Shown: piece by piece, positions 44,310 through 52,483 of the stretch
Position numbering within the stretch: position 1 is the first letter of the stretch
How the letters are laid out: every line of letters starts with the position of its first letter
Assembly: GCA_041395325.1 (NCBI GenBank)
Contig: JAWLAT010000002.1
Span: 1 to 64,000 of the forward strand
Source: JAWLAT01 sp041395325
GTDB lineage: Bacteria; Pseudomonadota; Gammaproteobacteria; Xanthomonadales; SZUA-5
Direction of reading: 5' to 3'
DNA: 64,000 nt
Translations under genes and position numbers: made by a program
The notes under the pieces: model-generated
Database searches by the model: none
Seen by the model: only the letters and a program-made list of their open reading frames with translations
What the model was told of the DNA's origin: nothing

Positions 44310-45068
44310 ATGGCCCGCTACGTACTGCTGAACAATGTCGACCACCACGATCTGCGCGTGGCTACCCATTTCGGAGCGGCCTTCGGTGATGCGGTCGGCA
44401 TGGTGCCTACCTATCCGACCGAATGGGCGGAGGTGCAGCGGGAGTACCCGATCTTTCTGCGCCGTGATAGCGAGGGTCAGTGGCAGTCCGTGGCGTTGCT
44501 GGGGTTTGAGGCGGGCGAGAACCTGTTTCTGCGCGGCGATCGCTGGAATGCGGACTATCTGCCGGGCCACGTCGCTCGTGGTCCGTTTCTGATCGGTTTC
44601 CAGCATCAGCAGGTCGAAGGTGAGGAACGACGGGTCCCCGTCATTCATGTCGATCTGGACCATCCGAGGCTGGGTGCAGGGCAGGGCGAGGCGGTGTTCC
44701 TGCCCCATGGAGGCCAGAGTCCGTATCTGGATCATGTGGTCAAAGTGCTGCGTGGCATCCGCGATGGGATCGATGCCAGCAAGGCGATGTTTGCGGCCTT
44801 CGATGCCCTGGGTCTGATCCAGCCGGTCGAAGTGGAAGTCAAGTTTGACGCCGAGCAAGGCGCCAAGCTGACCGGCCTGTCTGGCATTGATGGCCAGCGA
44901 CTGGCCGAACTGGATGCCGAGGCACTGCACGGTCTGCACCGACAGGGCTATCTGGAGGGGCTGTATCTGCTGCTCGCCTCGGCCCACAACGTGCGGCGAT
45001 TGCTGGCGGAGAAGCAACGACGATTGCGAGACGCCGCCAGCAGCTCCGCCACTGGCCAAGCCGCCTGA
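44310..45068 (+). CDS. SapC family protein
   Basis: A 252-aa cytoplasmic protein of the SapC family (named from a Campylobacter surface-layer locus; biochemical role unknown). Family-like segments are YPTEWAEVQREYPIFLRRD, ALLGFEAGENLFL and YLPGHVARGPFLIGFQ. SapC genes repeatedly follow carbohydrate TonB receptors together with cupin and halogenase genes. The ATG at 44310 is chosen because upstream sequence in this frame runs through the receptor-terminator hairpins. The cupin gene starts five bases after its stop. Confidence 0.88.
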   Translation: MARYVLLNNVDHHDLRVATHFGAAFGDAVGMVPTYPTEWAEVQREYPIFLRRDSEGQWQSVALLGFEAGENLFLRGDRWNADYLPGHVARGPFLIGFQHQQVEGEERRVPVIHVDLDHPRLGAGQGEAVFLPHGGQSPYLDHVVKVLRGIRDGIDASKAMFAAFDALGLIQPVEVEVKFDAEQGAKLTGLSGIDGQRLAELDAEALHGLHRQGYLEGLYLLLASAHNVRRLLAEKQRRLRDAASSSATGQAA

Positions 45069-45073
45069 CGGCA

Positions 45074-46096
45074 ATGTCGAGAGTCACCGGCGAGGTCGAG
45101 TGCATCAGCGGCTGGACGCCGCAGACCCTCGATGTCGACGCGCTGCTCGCGCGAGATCGGCCGCTGCTGTTGCGTGGATTGGCGTCGGACTGGCCGTTTG
45201 TGCAGCAGGGCAAGGCTTCGCCTCGGTCCGCGATGGACTATCTGCGAAGTTTCGATCAGGGCCTGCCGGTGCAGTATTCCTGGGGCGGGCCAGAGGTCGA
45301 GGGTCGACCCTTCTACAGTGCCGACTGTACTGAGATCAATTGCCAGGTGCGTCGCGAGCCGCTGGCGCAGGTGCTGGACCAGATCGCCGCTCACCTAGAC
45401 GATGCCCGACCGCCACTGATCTATGTGGCGTCGCTGCTGGTGGACCGTACGCTGCCGGGTCTGAGCGCCGTCAATGATCTGGGACTGGCCAAACGCGGCA
45501 TCGATGCGCCACCGACGATCTGGATCGGCAATCGGGTGACGGCTTCGTGCCACTACGATGCGCCCAACAACATCGCCTGCTGCGTGGTCGGCCGGCGACG
45601 CTTCACGCTGTTTCCACCCGATCAGATCGATCACCTGTATCCAGGCCCGCTGGATCCCACGCCGGGCGGGCAGGCGGTCAGCATGGTCGACATTGATGCG
45701 CCGGATCTGGCGCGCTTCCCGCGCTATGCCCAGGCTGTTGGGCACGGCCAGGTTGCCGAACTGGAGCCCGGTGATGCGATCTACATTCCCAGCCTCTGGT
45801 GGCACCACGTGCAGGGTCAGTCGCCCTTCACCGTCTTGTTGAACTACTGGTGGAGCAGCGTGCCAGCCCACATCCCCACGCCGATGCACGCGCTCTATCA
45901 CGCCATCTGGACGCTGCGCGATCGTCCGGAACGCGAAAAGCGCGCCTGGCGCGAGATCTTTGACTACTACGTCTTCGGGCCAGCCGACCGCGCTGGCGAG
46001 CATCTGCCTGAAGCGGCCAGGCAGGTGCTGGGGCCCATCGATGAGCGGATGGCCCGGCAATTGCGGGCGATGCTGATCGCCAAGCTCAATCGCTGA
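45074..46096 (+). CDS. Cupin-like/JmjC-type Fe(II)-2OG oxygenase family protein
   Basis: A 340-aa protein of the cupin_8/JmjC-like group. The metal triad looks complete: H160 and D162 in SCHYDAPNN and H244 (or H245) in SLWWHHVQG, with Lys/Arg-rich GRRRFTLFPP between. Relatives hydroxylate protein or peptide side chains with Fe(II) and 2-oxoglutarate. The substrate here is unknown. It is encoded five bases after SapC and 43 bases before the halogenase, and an oxygenase role in modifying a product of the same operon is inferred. Confidence 0.85.
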   Translation: MSRVTGEVECISGWTPQTLDVDALLARDRPLLLRGLASDWPFVQQGKASPRSAMDYLRSFDQGLPVQYSWGGPEVEGRPFYSADCTEINCQVRREPLAQVLDQIAAHLDDARPPLIYVASLLVDRTLPGLSAVNDLGLAKRGIDAPPTIWIGNRVTASCHYDAPNNIACCVVGRRRFTLFPPDQIDHLYPGPLDPTPGGQAVSMVDIDAPDLARFPRYAQAVGHGQVAELEPGDAIYIPSLWWHHVQGQSPFTVLLNYWWSSVPAHIPTPMHALYHAIWTLRDRPEREKRAWREIFDYYVFGPADRAGEHLPEAARQVLGPIDERMARQLRAMLIAKLNR

Positions 46097-46139
46097 GTGC
46101 GCTCAAGCCGCCGTTACCCATGTCCGCGGGAGTGAAGCA

Positions 46140-47726
46140 TTGAACCAGCCCATGATCCGCAAGGTGGTCATTACCGGTGGGGGCACGGCCGGTTGGGTCG
46201 CCGCTGCTGCGTTGTCGCACCAGTTCCGAGACCTGCTGGAGATTGTCCTGGTGGAGTCCGATCAGGTCGGTACCATCGGTGTGGGCGAGTCGACAATTCC
46301 GCCATTGCGCAGCTTCCACCGGCTGCTGCAGATCGACGAACGCGAGTTCATGCGCGCCGTGGCCGGCACCTTCAAGCTGGCCATCAGCTTCGAGAACTGG
46401 TCGCGCCCGGGCGAGTCCTATGTGCATCCCTTCGGCAACACCGGGCTGGGCACCTGGAGCTGCGACTTCCACCACTTCTGGTTGGACAGCCTGCGCCGAG
46501 GCATGCAGACGCCCTTTGCCGACTATTGCCTGGAATCGCTGGCTGCGCGCGCGGGGCGCTTCAACCTGCCGATGGGCCAGCTGTCGGCGCAGCCGCAATG
46601 GAGCGCGCGCTGGGCGCCCGCTGGCGGACAGCCGGGTGAGCAGCCCGGTCTCAACTACGCCTATCAGCTGGATGCGGGCCTGTATGCGGCCTTCCTGCGG
46701 CGATTCGCCGAGAAGCACGGTTTGCGTCGCGTCGAGGGTCGCATACAGCAGGTGCTGCAGGATCCGGAAAGCGGCAATGTCACCGCGCTGCAGCTGGAGT
46801 CAGGCCAGCAGATCGAAGGCGATCTGTTCATCGATTGCACCGGCTTTCGTGGCCTGTTGATCGAACAGGCACTGCAGACCGGCTACGAGAACTGGAACCA
46901 CTGGCTCCCCTGCGACCGGGCCGTGGCGCTGCAGGTGGAAGCCACCGGGCCGGCCGTGCCCTACACGCGAGCCATTGCCCATCAGGCGGGCTGGCGCTGG
47001 CAAATCCCGCTGCAACATCGCGTCGGCACTGGCTGGGTTTACAGCAGTGCGCACCAGTCCGATGACGCAGCCGTGGCCGGCCTGCAGGGCGCAGTCAGCG
47101 GGCGGCCAATCCGTGATCCGCTGCTGTTGCGCTTCCCCACCGGGCGCCGGCGGCTGGCCTGGCATCGCAATGTGGTCGCCATCGGCCTTTCCGCTGGCTT
47201 CGTGGAGCCACTGGAATCGACCGGCATCCATCTGGGCATCACCGGTGTGATCCGGCTGATCCAACTGTTTCCGCACCACGGCATCAACCCGGCGCTGGTG
47301 CAGCGCTACAACGAGATGACGCGGATCGAGATGGAGCATGTGCGCGACTTCATCATCCTGCACTATCACCTGAATCAGCGGGACGAGCCGCTGTGGCGGC
47401 AATGCCGCGAGATGGCCATTCCCGACAGCCTGGCCGCTCGAATCGAGCAGTTCCGCCAGCGGGCGCACGCCTGGCAAGGCGAGGACGAGTTGTTCCGGCT
47501 GGATTCGTGGACGCACGTGATGCTGGGACAGGGCCTGCAACCGCAGCAGCATCACCCCTTGGCGCGCGGGCTGGCCGATGCCGACCTACGCCGTCTGCTG
47601 CAGGCCATCCATCAGCCCCTGCGCCAGGCCGTCGATCAGATGCCCAGCCATCAGGCCTTCATCGATCGCTATTGCCCGGCCGGCGCCGAAGTCTGGAATC
47701 AGCGCCGGCTGGCGGCGCCCGCCTGA
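46140..47726 (+). CDS. Flavin-dependent halogenase (tryptophan halogenase family)
   Basis: A 528-aa FAD-dependent halogenase homologue. It retains the FAD motif GGGTAGW (residues 13-19), the catalytic lysine K79 (TFKLAISFENW, the same number as in PrnA), the halogenase signature W285-R-W287-Q-I289-P290 and the EPLES segment near the active-site Glu. All known residues for HOX-lysine chemistry are therefore present. TonB-receptor-linked halogenases of Xanthomonas have been reported to act on indoles in vitro, but the natural substrate is unknown. It needs a flavin reductase, which is not encoded nearby. The ATG at 46140 follows GGGAGTG. Confidence 0.92.
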   Translation: MNQPMIRKVVITGGGTAGWVAAAALSHQFRDLLEIVLVESDQVGTIGVGESTIPPLRSFHRLLQIDEREFMRAVAGTFKLAISFENWSRPGESYVHPFGNTGLGTWSCDFHHFWLDSLRRGMQTPFADYCLESLAARAGRFNLPMGQLSAQPQWSARWAPAGGQPGEQPGLNYAYQLDAGLYAAFLRRFAEKHGLRRVEGRIQQVLQDPESGNVTALQLESGQQIEGDLFIDCTGFRGLLIEQALQTGYENWNHWLPCDRAVALQVEATGPAVPYTRAIAHQAGWRWQIPLQHRVGTGWVYSSAHQSDDAAVAGLQGAVSGRPIRDPLLLRFPTGRRRLAWHRNVVAIGLSAGFVEPLESTGIHLGITGVIRLIQLFPHHGINPALVQRYNEMTRIEMEHVRDFIILHYHLNQRDEPLWRQCREMAIPDSLAARIEQFRQRAHAWQGEDELFRLDSWTHVMLGQGLQPQQHHPLARGLADADLRRLLQAIHQPLRQAVDQMPSHQAFIDRYCPAGAEVWNQRRLAAPA

Positions 47727-47735
47727 GCACCCATC

Positions 47736-48428
47736 GTGCTGCTCCGACCTCATCAGGCGCTGCAGATTGAACAGCGACGCGTCGGTCCGGAGCGTACGCC
47801 GCTGTTGATCATCGACTCACTGGTCGACGACCCAGATCGCCTGGTGCGCAAGGCGCAGCGCGCTCATTTCGCACCGCAAGGCGCCTATTTCCCTGGGCTC
47901 CGTGCGCGGGCTCCGCTGTCCTACGAGGCCTTTGTCGAGCAGGCGCTGAGCCCACTGTTGCGAGAGTGTTTCGGCTTGCCTGCCGGACGACTGCATTTCC
48001 CGATGTGCCACTACTCGCTGGTGACGCTTGCACCGGAGCGATTGCAGCCGCTGCAGCAGATTCCGCACGTGGATTCCACGGACGAGCATGGTCTGGCCAG
48101 CGTCCACTATCTGTTCAAGGGTTCTTGGGGCGGCACCGACTTCTATCGTCATCGGGCCACAGCTCTGTCGGTGATCAATGCGGCGTCCAGCGATCGTTAT
48201 TTCGCGGCGCTGCAGTCGGAAATGCAGAGCCACCGAGGCGGCGGGTACATCAACGGTGACACGGACTGCTTCGAACGTATCGGCGGGGTCGAGGCCGCCT
48301 ACAACCGGATCGTGATCTATCCGCGCAACCTGTTGCATTCCGGCCGCATCGACAACGCCCAGCTGCCGCCTACCGATACCATCCAGGGCCGCCTGTCGAT
48401 CAACTGCTTCATCGATGCCGTCGTCTGA
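47736..48428 (+). CDS. DUF6445 family protein, possible Fe(II)/2-oxoglutarate oxygenase-like
   Basis: A 230-aa protein, second member of the DUF6445 group in the window. H111-V-D113 and H201 could form a metal triad, and R219 in GRLSIN lies 18 residues after H201, as in the 5048-5755 protein. Between them VHYLFKGSWGGTDFY parallels VLYLFEDPSLGGTRFF there. GTG start nine bases after the halogenase stop; last gene of the receptor-linked set. No signal peptide. The oxygenase reading is my inference from residue patterns. Confidence 0.8.
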   Translation: MLLRPHQALQIEQRRVGPERTPLLIIDSLVDDPDRLVRKAQRAHFAPQGAYFPGLRARAPLSYEAFVEQALSPLLRECFGLPAGRLHFPMCHYSLVTLAPERLQPLQQIPHVDSTDEHGLASVHYLFKGSWGGTDFYRHRATALSVINAASSDRYFAALQSEMQSHRGGGYINGDTDCFERIGGVEAAYNRIVIYPRNLLHSGRIDNAQLPPTDTIQGRLSINCFIDAVV

Positions 48429-48566
48429 TCCGATGCTGGTGACGACAAGTGAGAAAGCGCTGGATACGCTTGGGCCGGTCTGGCTCGTGTCCAGAGCTTG
48501 TCGGATCACTGATCGAATTTGCCGCAACCGCTGACGAGCACGGGCAAGATTCCGTGGGCCCAACAC

Positions 48567-48594
48567 GCGGACCCGGCGCGTATGCCGGGCCCGC
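48567..48594. terminator. Hairpin between convergent DUF6445 and DUF11 genes
   Basis: Inverted repeat GCGGaCCCGGC / GCCGGGcCCGC, one mismatch in an 11-bp stem, with a six-base loop. It sits near the end of the 176-bp gap between convergent stops. No strong T-run; likely shared transcription end. Confidence 0.6.
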
Positions 48595-48604
48595 TGTCGT
48601 TGGT

Positions 48605-51600
48605 TTAGTCACGCCGTAGCAGCAGCACGCCGGTCCCCACCGCGAGCAGTGCCAGCAACCACAGACCCAGACCATTCAGCGACGGCACGGCCACCGCTCC
48701 GGTGCCGACGGTCAGCGTCTCGGTGTTGTTGCTCAGGTCCGGATCGACGCTCTGGGTCGTCACACTGGCCGTGGCCTGGATGTCACCGGCCAGGACGACC
48801 ACGACATCGATCTGACAGCTGGTGGAGGCACCGTTGGCAACGCTCGCGACGGTCCAGCTCAGGGTATTGCCCGTCAACACCGCACCGCAGTTGCTGGAAA
48901 CGAAGCTGATCTTCGAGCTCAGTTCCAGGCTGAAGGCCAGGCCGGCGGCGGTGCCGGGGCCGTTGTTGAAGCCGGTTACGACGTAGCTGTAGGCATCGCC
49001 GACGGCCAAGGTCGTGGGGGCAGTGGCCGTCAGCGAGATGGCCACATCCGCAGGCTGTGCCCCAACCAGGGTCGAGGTGGCGCTGTTGTTGCCGCCGACC
49101 GGATCGGTGCTGGCGCTGCTGATCGTCGCCGTGTTGTCGATCTGCCCCAGACTGGCGACGCTGACGTTCACCGTGCAACTGGTCGATGCGCCTGGCGCCA
49201 GGGTGCCGACGTTCCAGGTCAGCGTGGGTGCAACGAAGCTGGCACCGCAATCGTCGGACACGTAGTTCAGCGTGGCGGGCAGCGTGTCGCTGACGACCAC
49301 GCCGGTGGCCGTCGAGGGGCCGGCGTTGCTGACCTCCAGCAGATAGCCGAAGGTCGAGCCCAGCAGGATCGGATCGGGGACGCCCTGGGCGACCTTGCCG
49401 ATCGACACGTCTGAACTGGCGCCGAGGGTGTCGCTGTCGGTAGCGCTGTCATTGGCGGCGGTCGGGTCGGTGATGCCACCGGCCACCGCGACACTGGCCG
49501 TGTTGTCCAGGGTGCCGGTCGCGGCCGGATCGATGCTGCAGATGGCCGTGTAGGTCACGCTCGCGCCGACCGGCAGATTGACGACGTCGGCAATGTTGCC
49601 GCTGCCATTGGCCGTGCAGGTGCCGCCCGCGACGCCGACACAGCTCCAAGTCACACTGGTGCAGGCAGCCGGGAAGTTGTCGGTCACGCTGCTGCCCGGG
49701 GCATCGGAGGGTCCGGCGTTGCTAGCGGTGATTGTGTAGGTCGTGCTGGTGCCCGGCACTGCGCTGGCCACGCCGTCGGTCTTGCTGACGGACAGATCGC
49801 CCTGCGGGGTCAATGTGGTGTCGGCGGTGGCGCTGTCGTTGGCCGCGTTGGGATCGGTGATCGGGCTGACCACGCTGGCGGTGTTGGACAGTATCCCCGT
49901 GGCACCTGGGAGGATCTGACAGGTCACGTCGAAAGTGGCCGTGTCACCGACCGGCAGGTCGATCATGGCGCTGATGTTGCCGCTGCCATTGGCGGGGCAG
50001 GTTGCGGCGCCGGTTGCAGTGCAGGTCCAGGTGCAGCCGGTCACCCCGGCCGGGAAAGTGTCGCTCAGTGTGGCACCGATCACCGCAGCCGGCCCGGCAT
50101 TGCTGGCCACGATCTGATAGGCGATCGCGGTACCCGGCACCGCGCTGGCCGGAGCCGTCTTGGTGACGCCCAGATCCGCATCCACGGCCACCGGCGGGAA
50201 GTTGAAGCTGCCGATGTGGTCCAGCGCCGCACCGGCCAGCGACATCGGCGCCACGTTGGTGTTGTCCAGCGTGAAGTTGGGCGCCGTCCCGATCACCTGT
50301 GCGCAGACCCAGTCGGTTGCGGTGGCGCCGGTGGATTCGCCGATGCGATCGAGCACGCCGGGTGTGAAGCCCAGAGCGCCGCAGGGTTGCACGCCATAGG
50401 TGATGTCACCAGCGCCATTGTCGGTGCCGGCGACGCTGTCGATGATCGTCCAGGTGGTGGCCACGCCATCCAGTGTGCCGTCGTTGTCGGTATCCACGTC
50501 GGTGGCGACGGTCGGCGCCGCCGGTGCGCTGATCAGCAGAAAGCTGACCGTGCCGTTCTCGATGTCGTTGCCGGAACCGCCCAGCCCGGTCCAGCCGGCC
50601 CCGGTGGCGGTGTCGACGGTGGCCAGCGGATCCACGACATAGGTGTTGTTCTGCTGCAGGAAGACCATGTAGCCATTGCTGCCCAGCGTGCGTCCGGACA
50701 GATCAAAGACCCGGTCGACCGTACCCGCACCGGCGCCGTCACCTTCGATCTCCACCAGATAGGTGCCGGCGGGGATCACCGCCGACGGCATGCCACGAAA
50801 CTCCAGATACTCGTTCGGACCGTCCGCGCCCGGCGGGTTGTAGACCACTTCGTTGATGTACAGCTCTGGTGTGCCGCCAGCCGGTGCAATCCAGGCGCCG
50901 GCAGAGAAGGTCTCGGCGCTGGCGAAGGGACTGGTCAGCGGTGTTTGATAGGCCGCCAGGGCAAAGTCGTAGACGAACTGATTGCCAGGCTCGTCAATGA
51001 TCAGATAGGCGCGGCCATCACCGATCGCCAATCCGTCGATGTCGGTCTGTCCGGCCGGGTAGGGTGTGATCAAGGTACCCGAACCGTCCATGTTCATCCG
51101 GTACAGGCCGCTGCCCAACGGCGTGACATCGTCGTTGGTCATGTACAGCGCACCATCGTCCGGATTGAAGGCCAGACCACCGCAATCAAAGCTGGCGTCG
51201 TCAAAGTCGATGAACACGGTGGCGATCAGCGTGCCCAGGTCAACGGCGTAGATCGCCTCGTTGGCAATGTTGCGGCAGGCGTACAGCGTGCCATTGCCGA
51301 AGGCCAGCCCGGTCATGGAGAGCGCCATGGCGCCGGGGTCCGTGATCGTGCCCAGCGTGTTCACCGCGCCGCCAATCGGCCACTCCATCAACGTGGTGCC
51401 GTTGTTGAACAACAGTCGATCGTTGCCCGGATCATAGGCAGCGCCCCAAACCTGCGCGCCAGTGAAGGCCTGCGTGGACATGTCGGTCAGCACGTCGATG
51501 CGGAAGGCACCCACGGCAGCGTCATCGACACCGACGAGCAAGGGGCCAGCGGTTCCGCCTGTAACGACGCGCACGTCCAAGGCAGCGGGTGGGGCAGCTT

Positions 51601-51718
51601 CGGCCTGCAGCGCACGCGTCTGCTCGGTGAGCGTTTCGGGGCTGTCCTGGCCAGTTGCGAAGGTGCTGCCGAGCGCGAAGAACAGAGCGGTCAGCGTGGT
51701 CAGACGGGCGATGGTCAT
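48605..51718 (-). CDS. Secreted lamin-tail/DUF11 repeat protein with IPTL-type C-terminal sorting signal
   Basis: A 1037-aa exported protein. The signal peptide ends about residue 22 (STFATGQ). The N-terminal half (about 45-270) has propeller-like repeats recalling DUF4394/beta-propeller domains. A lamin-tail domain (about 283-430) begins PELYINEVVYNPPGADG. Four DUF11 repeats start near 510, 640, 770 and 890 (each with NAGP or NNGP). The C-terminus VPSLNGLGLWLL-hydrophobic-LLRRD matches IPTL-CTERM signals that anchor or sort proteins through the envelope. The ATG at 51718 follows AGGAAAA. Probably a surface or adhesive protein; its ligand is unknown. Confidence 0.88.
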   Translation of the reverse strand: MTIARLTTLTALFFALGSTFATGQDSPETLTEQTRALQAEAAPPAALDVRVVTGGTAGPLLVGVDDAAVGAFRIDVLTDMSTQAFTGAQVWGAAYDPGNDRLLFNNGTTLMEWPIGGAVNTLGTITDPGAMALSMTGLAFGNGTLYACRNIANEAIYAVDLGTLIATVFIDFDDASFDCGGLAFNPDDGALYMTNDDVTPLGSGLYRMNMDGSGTLITPYPAGQTDIDGLAIGDGRAYLIIDEPGNQFVYDFALAAYQTPLTSPFASAETFSAGAWIAPAGGTPELYINEVVYNPPGADGPNEYLEFRGMPSAVIPAGTYLVEIEGDGAGAGTVDRVFDLSGRTLGSNGYMVFLQQNNTYVVDPLATVDTATGAGWTGLGGSGNDIENGTVSFLLISAPAAPTVATDVDTDNDGTLDGVATTWTIIDSVAGTDNGAGDITYGVQPCGALGFTPGVLDRIGESTGATATDWVCAQVIGTAPNFTLDNTNVAPMSLAGAALDHIGSFNFPPVAVDADLGVTKTAPASAVPGTAIAYQIVASNAGPAAVIGATLSDTFPAGVTGCTWTCTATGAATCPANGSGNISAMIDLPVGDTATFDVTCQILPGATGILSNTASVVSPITDPNAANDSATADTTLTPQGDLSVSKTDGVASAVPGTSTTYTITASNAGPSDAPGSSVTDNFPAACTSVTWSCVGVAGGTCTANGSGNIADVVNLPVGASVTYTAICSIDPAATGTLDNTASVAVAGGITDPTAANDSATDSDTLGASSDVSIGKVAQGVPDPILLGSTFGYLLEVSNAGPSTATGVVVSDTLPATLNYVSDDCGASFVAPTLTWNVGTLAPGASTSCTVNVSVASLGQIDNTATISSASTDPVGGNNSATSTLVGAQPADVAISLTATAPTTLAVGDAYSYVVTGFNNGPGTAAGLAFSLELSSKISFVSSNCGAVLTGNTLSWTVASVANGASTSCQIDVVVVLAGDIQATASVTTQSVDPDLSNNTETLTVGTGAVAVPSLNGLGLWLLALLAVGTGVLLLRRD

Positions 51719-51968
51719 GGCTTGATTTTCCTGGCTGGAGGTCGCCAGTTGCAGGCGACGCGACGCAGTGTGTGGAACTGGCAGCCGCAAGCTATCACGC
51801 GTTGTTGACGTCGCAAAGTGACGCCGGCAGGCCATCGATGCAGCCATTGAGTTGCTTTGGGTTTCAGAAGTCCTTGCTTTGGCCGATTGGCGTGTCCGAG
51901 CAGGGCGAAAAGGCGCTGGCAGAAACCCGCCTACCAGGCGCGAGAAGGTGCCAGCGGATAGGTTCCCC

Positions 51969-51997
51969 TTGAGACGGTGCTGTGCAAGACATATAGT
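51969..51997 (+). promoter_or_regulatory. Sigma-70-like promoter of the MarR-Emr operon
   Basis: TTGAGA (51969-51974) and TATAGT (51992-51997) are separated by 17 bp. The -10 box lies inside the left arm of the MarR-type operator, which would let the repressor block polymerase. The leader would be about 25 bases, with no clear Shine-Dalgarno before the ATG at 52028. Confidence 0.65.
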
Positions 51998-52017
51998 ATG
52001 TAACCCTTACTATGTGT
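51989..52017. promoter_or_regulatory. MarR-type operator (inverted repeat)
   Basis: ACATATAGTA, nine spacer bases, TACTATGTGT: 10-bp arms matching at nine positions. It ends ten bases before the marR-like start and overlaps the predicted -10 box. The layout is as expected for autorepression by the MarR protein with release by a drug-like ligand. Confidence 0.75.
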
Positions 52018-52027
52018 TTGGCCAAGC

Positions 52028-52483
52028 ATGACGGCGCCTCCTCCGATTGGCTTCCTCCTCGCCGACGTCACACGGCTGATGCGTCGCGCCTTCACCAGCG
52101 AACTGGAGGGCACTCAACTGACCCTCGCTCAGGCCAAGACGTTGTTGCGTCTGCGTCGCTGTGAAGGTGCGCGACAGGTCGAGCTGGCTGAGTACCTGGA
52201 AATCCGCCCCATCACGCTGACGCGGCTGGTGGACCAGTTGCAGGCCGAGGGCCTGGTCGAGCGACGAGCCGATCCGCAGGATCGCCGTGCCTTTCAGCTG
52301 TACCTGACGGAAGCGGCCCAGCCGGTGGTGGAGCAGATCGTTGTGGCCGTAACCCGGCTGCAACTGCGGGCCTTGGAGGGCGTCACTCCCGACGCCGTCG
52401 CAGTCTTCAGCGCCGTCCTGGAATCGATGCGGGAGAACCTCGGCAGTCGTGTGGCCGACTTGGAAGATGGAGCAGGTCAATGA
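52028..52483 (+). CDS. MarR-family transcriptional repressor of the efflux operon
   Basis: A 151-aa winged-helix regulator. The HTH and wing read VELAEYLEIRPITLTRLVDQL and GLVERRADPQDRRAFQLYLT, the DxRxxx-type wing being characteristic of MarR. It probably binds the inverted repeat just upstream and represses itself and emrAB. Its stop overlaps the adaptor start (ATGA), so the three genes form one operon. Confidence 0.93.
   Translation: MTAPPPIGFLLADVTRLMRRAFTSELEGTQLTLAQAKTLLRLRRCEGARQVELAEYLEIRPITLTRLVDQLQAEGLVERRADPQDRRAFQLYLTEAAQPVVEQIVVAVTRLQLRALEGVTPDAVAVFSAVLESMRENLGSRVADLEDGAGQ

Larger units (their letters stand above)
51719..52027. other. Divergent gap between DUF11 protein and MarR operon
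   Basis: 309 bp without a credible gene. The left part carries the DUF11 gene's ribosome site. The right end holds a sigma-70-like promoter and the MarR-type operator described separately. Nothing else recognisable. Confidence 0.6.

Noticed and set aside
50216..51808. 530-codon plus-strand open frame opposite the DUF11 gene
   Set aside because: Antisense of the repeat protein; Gly/Gln/Val-rich without family character.
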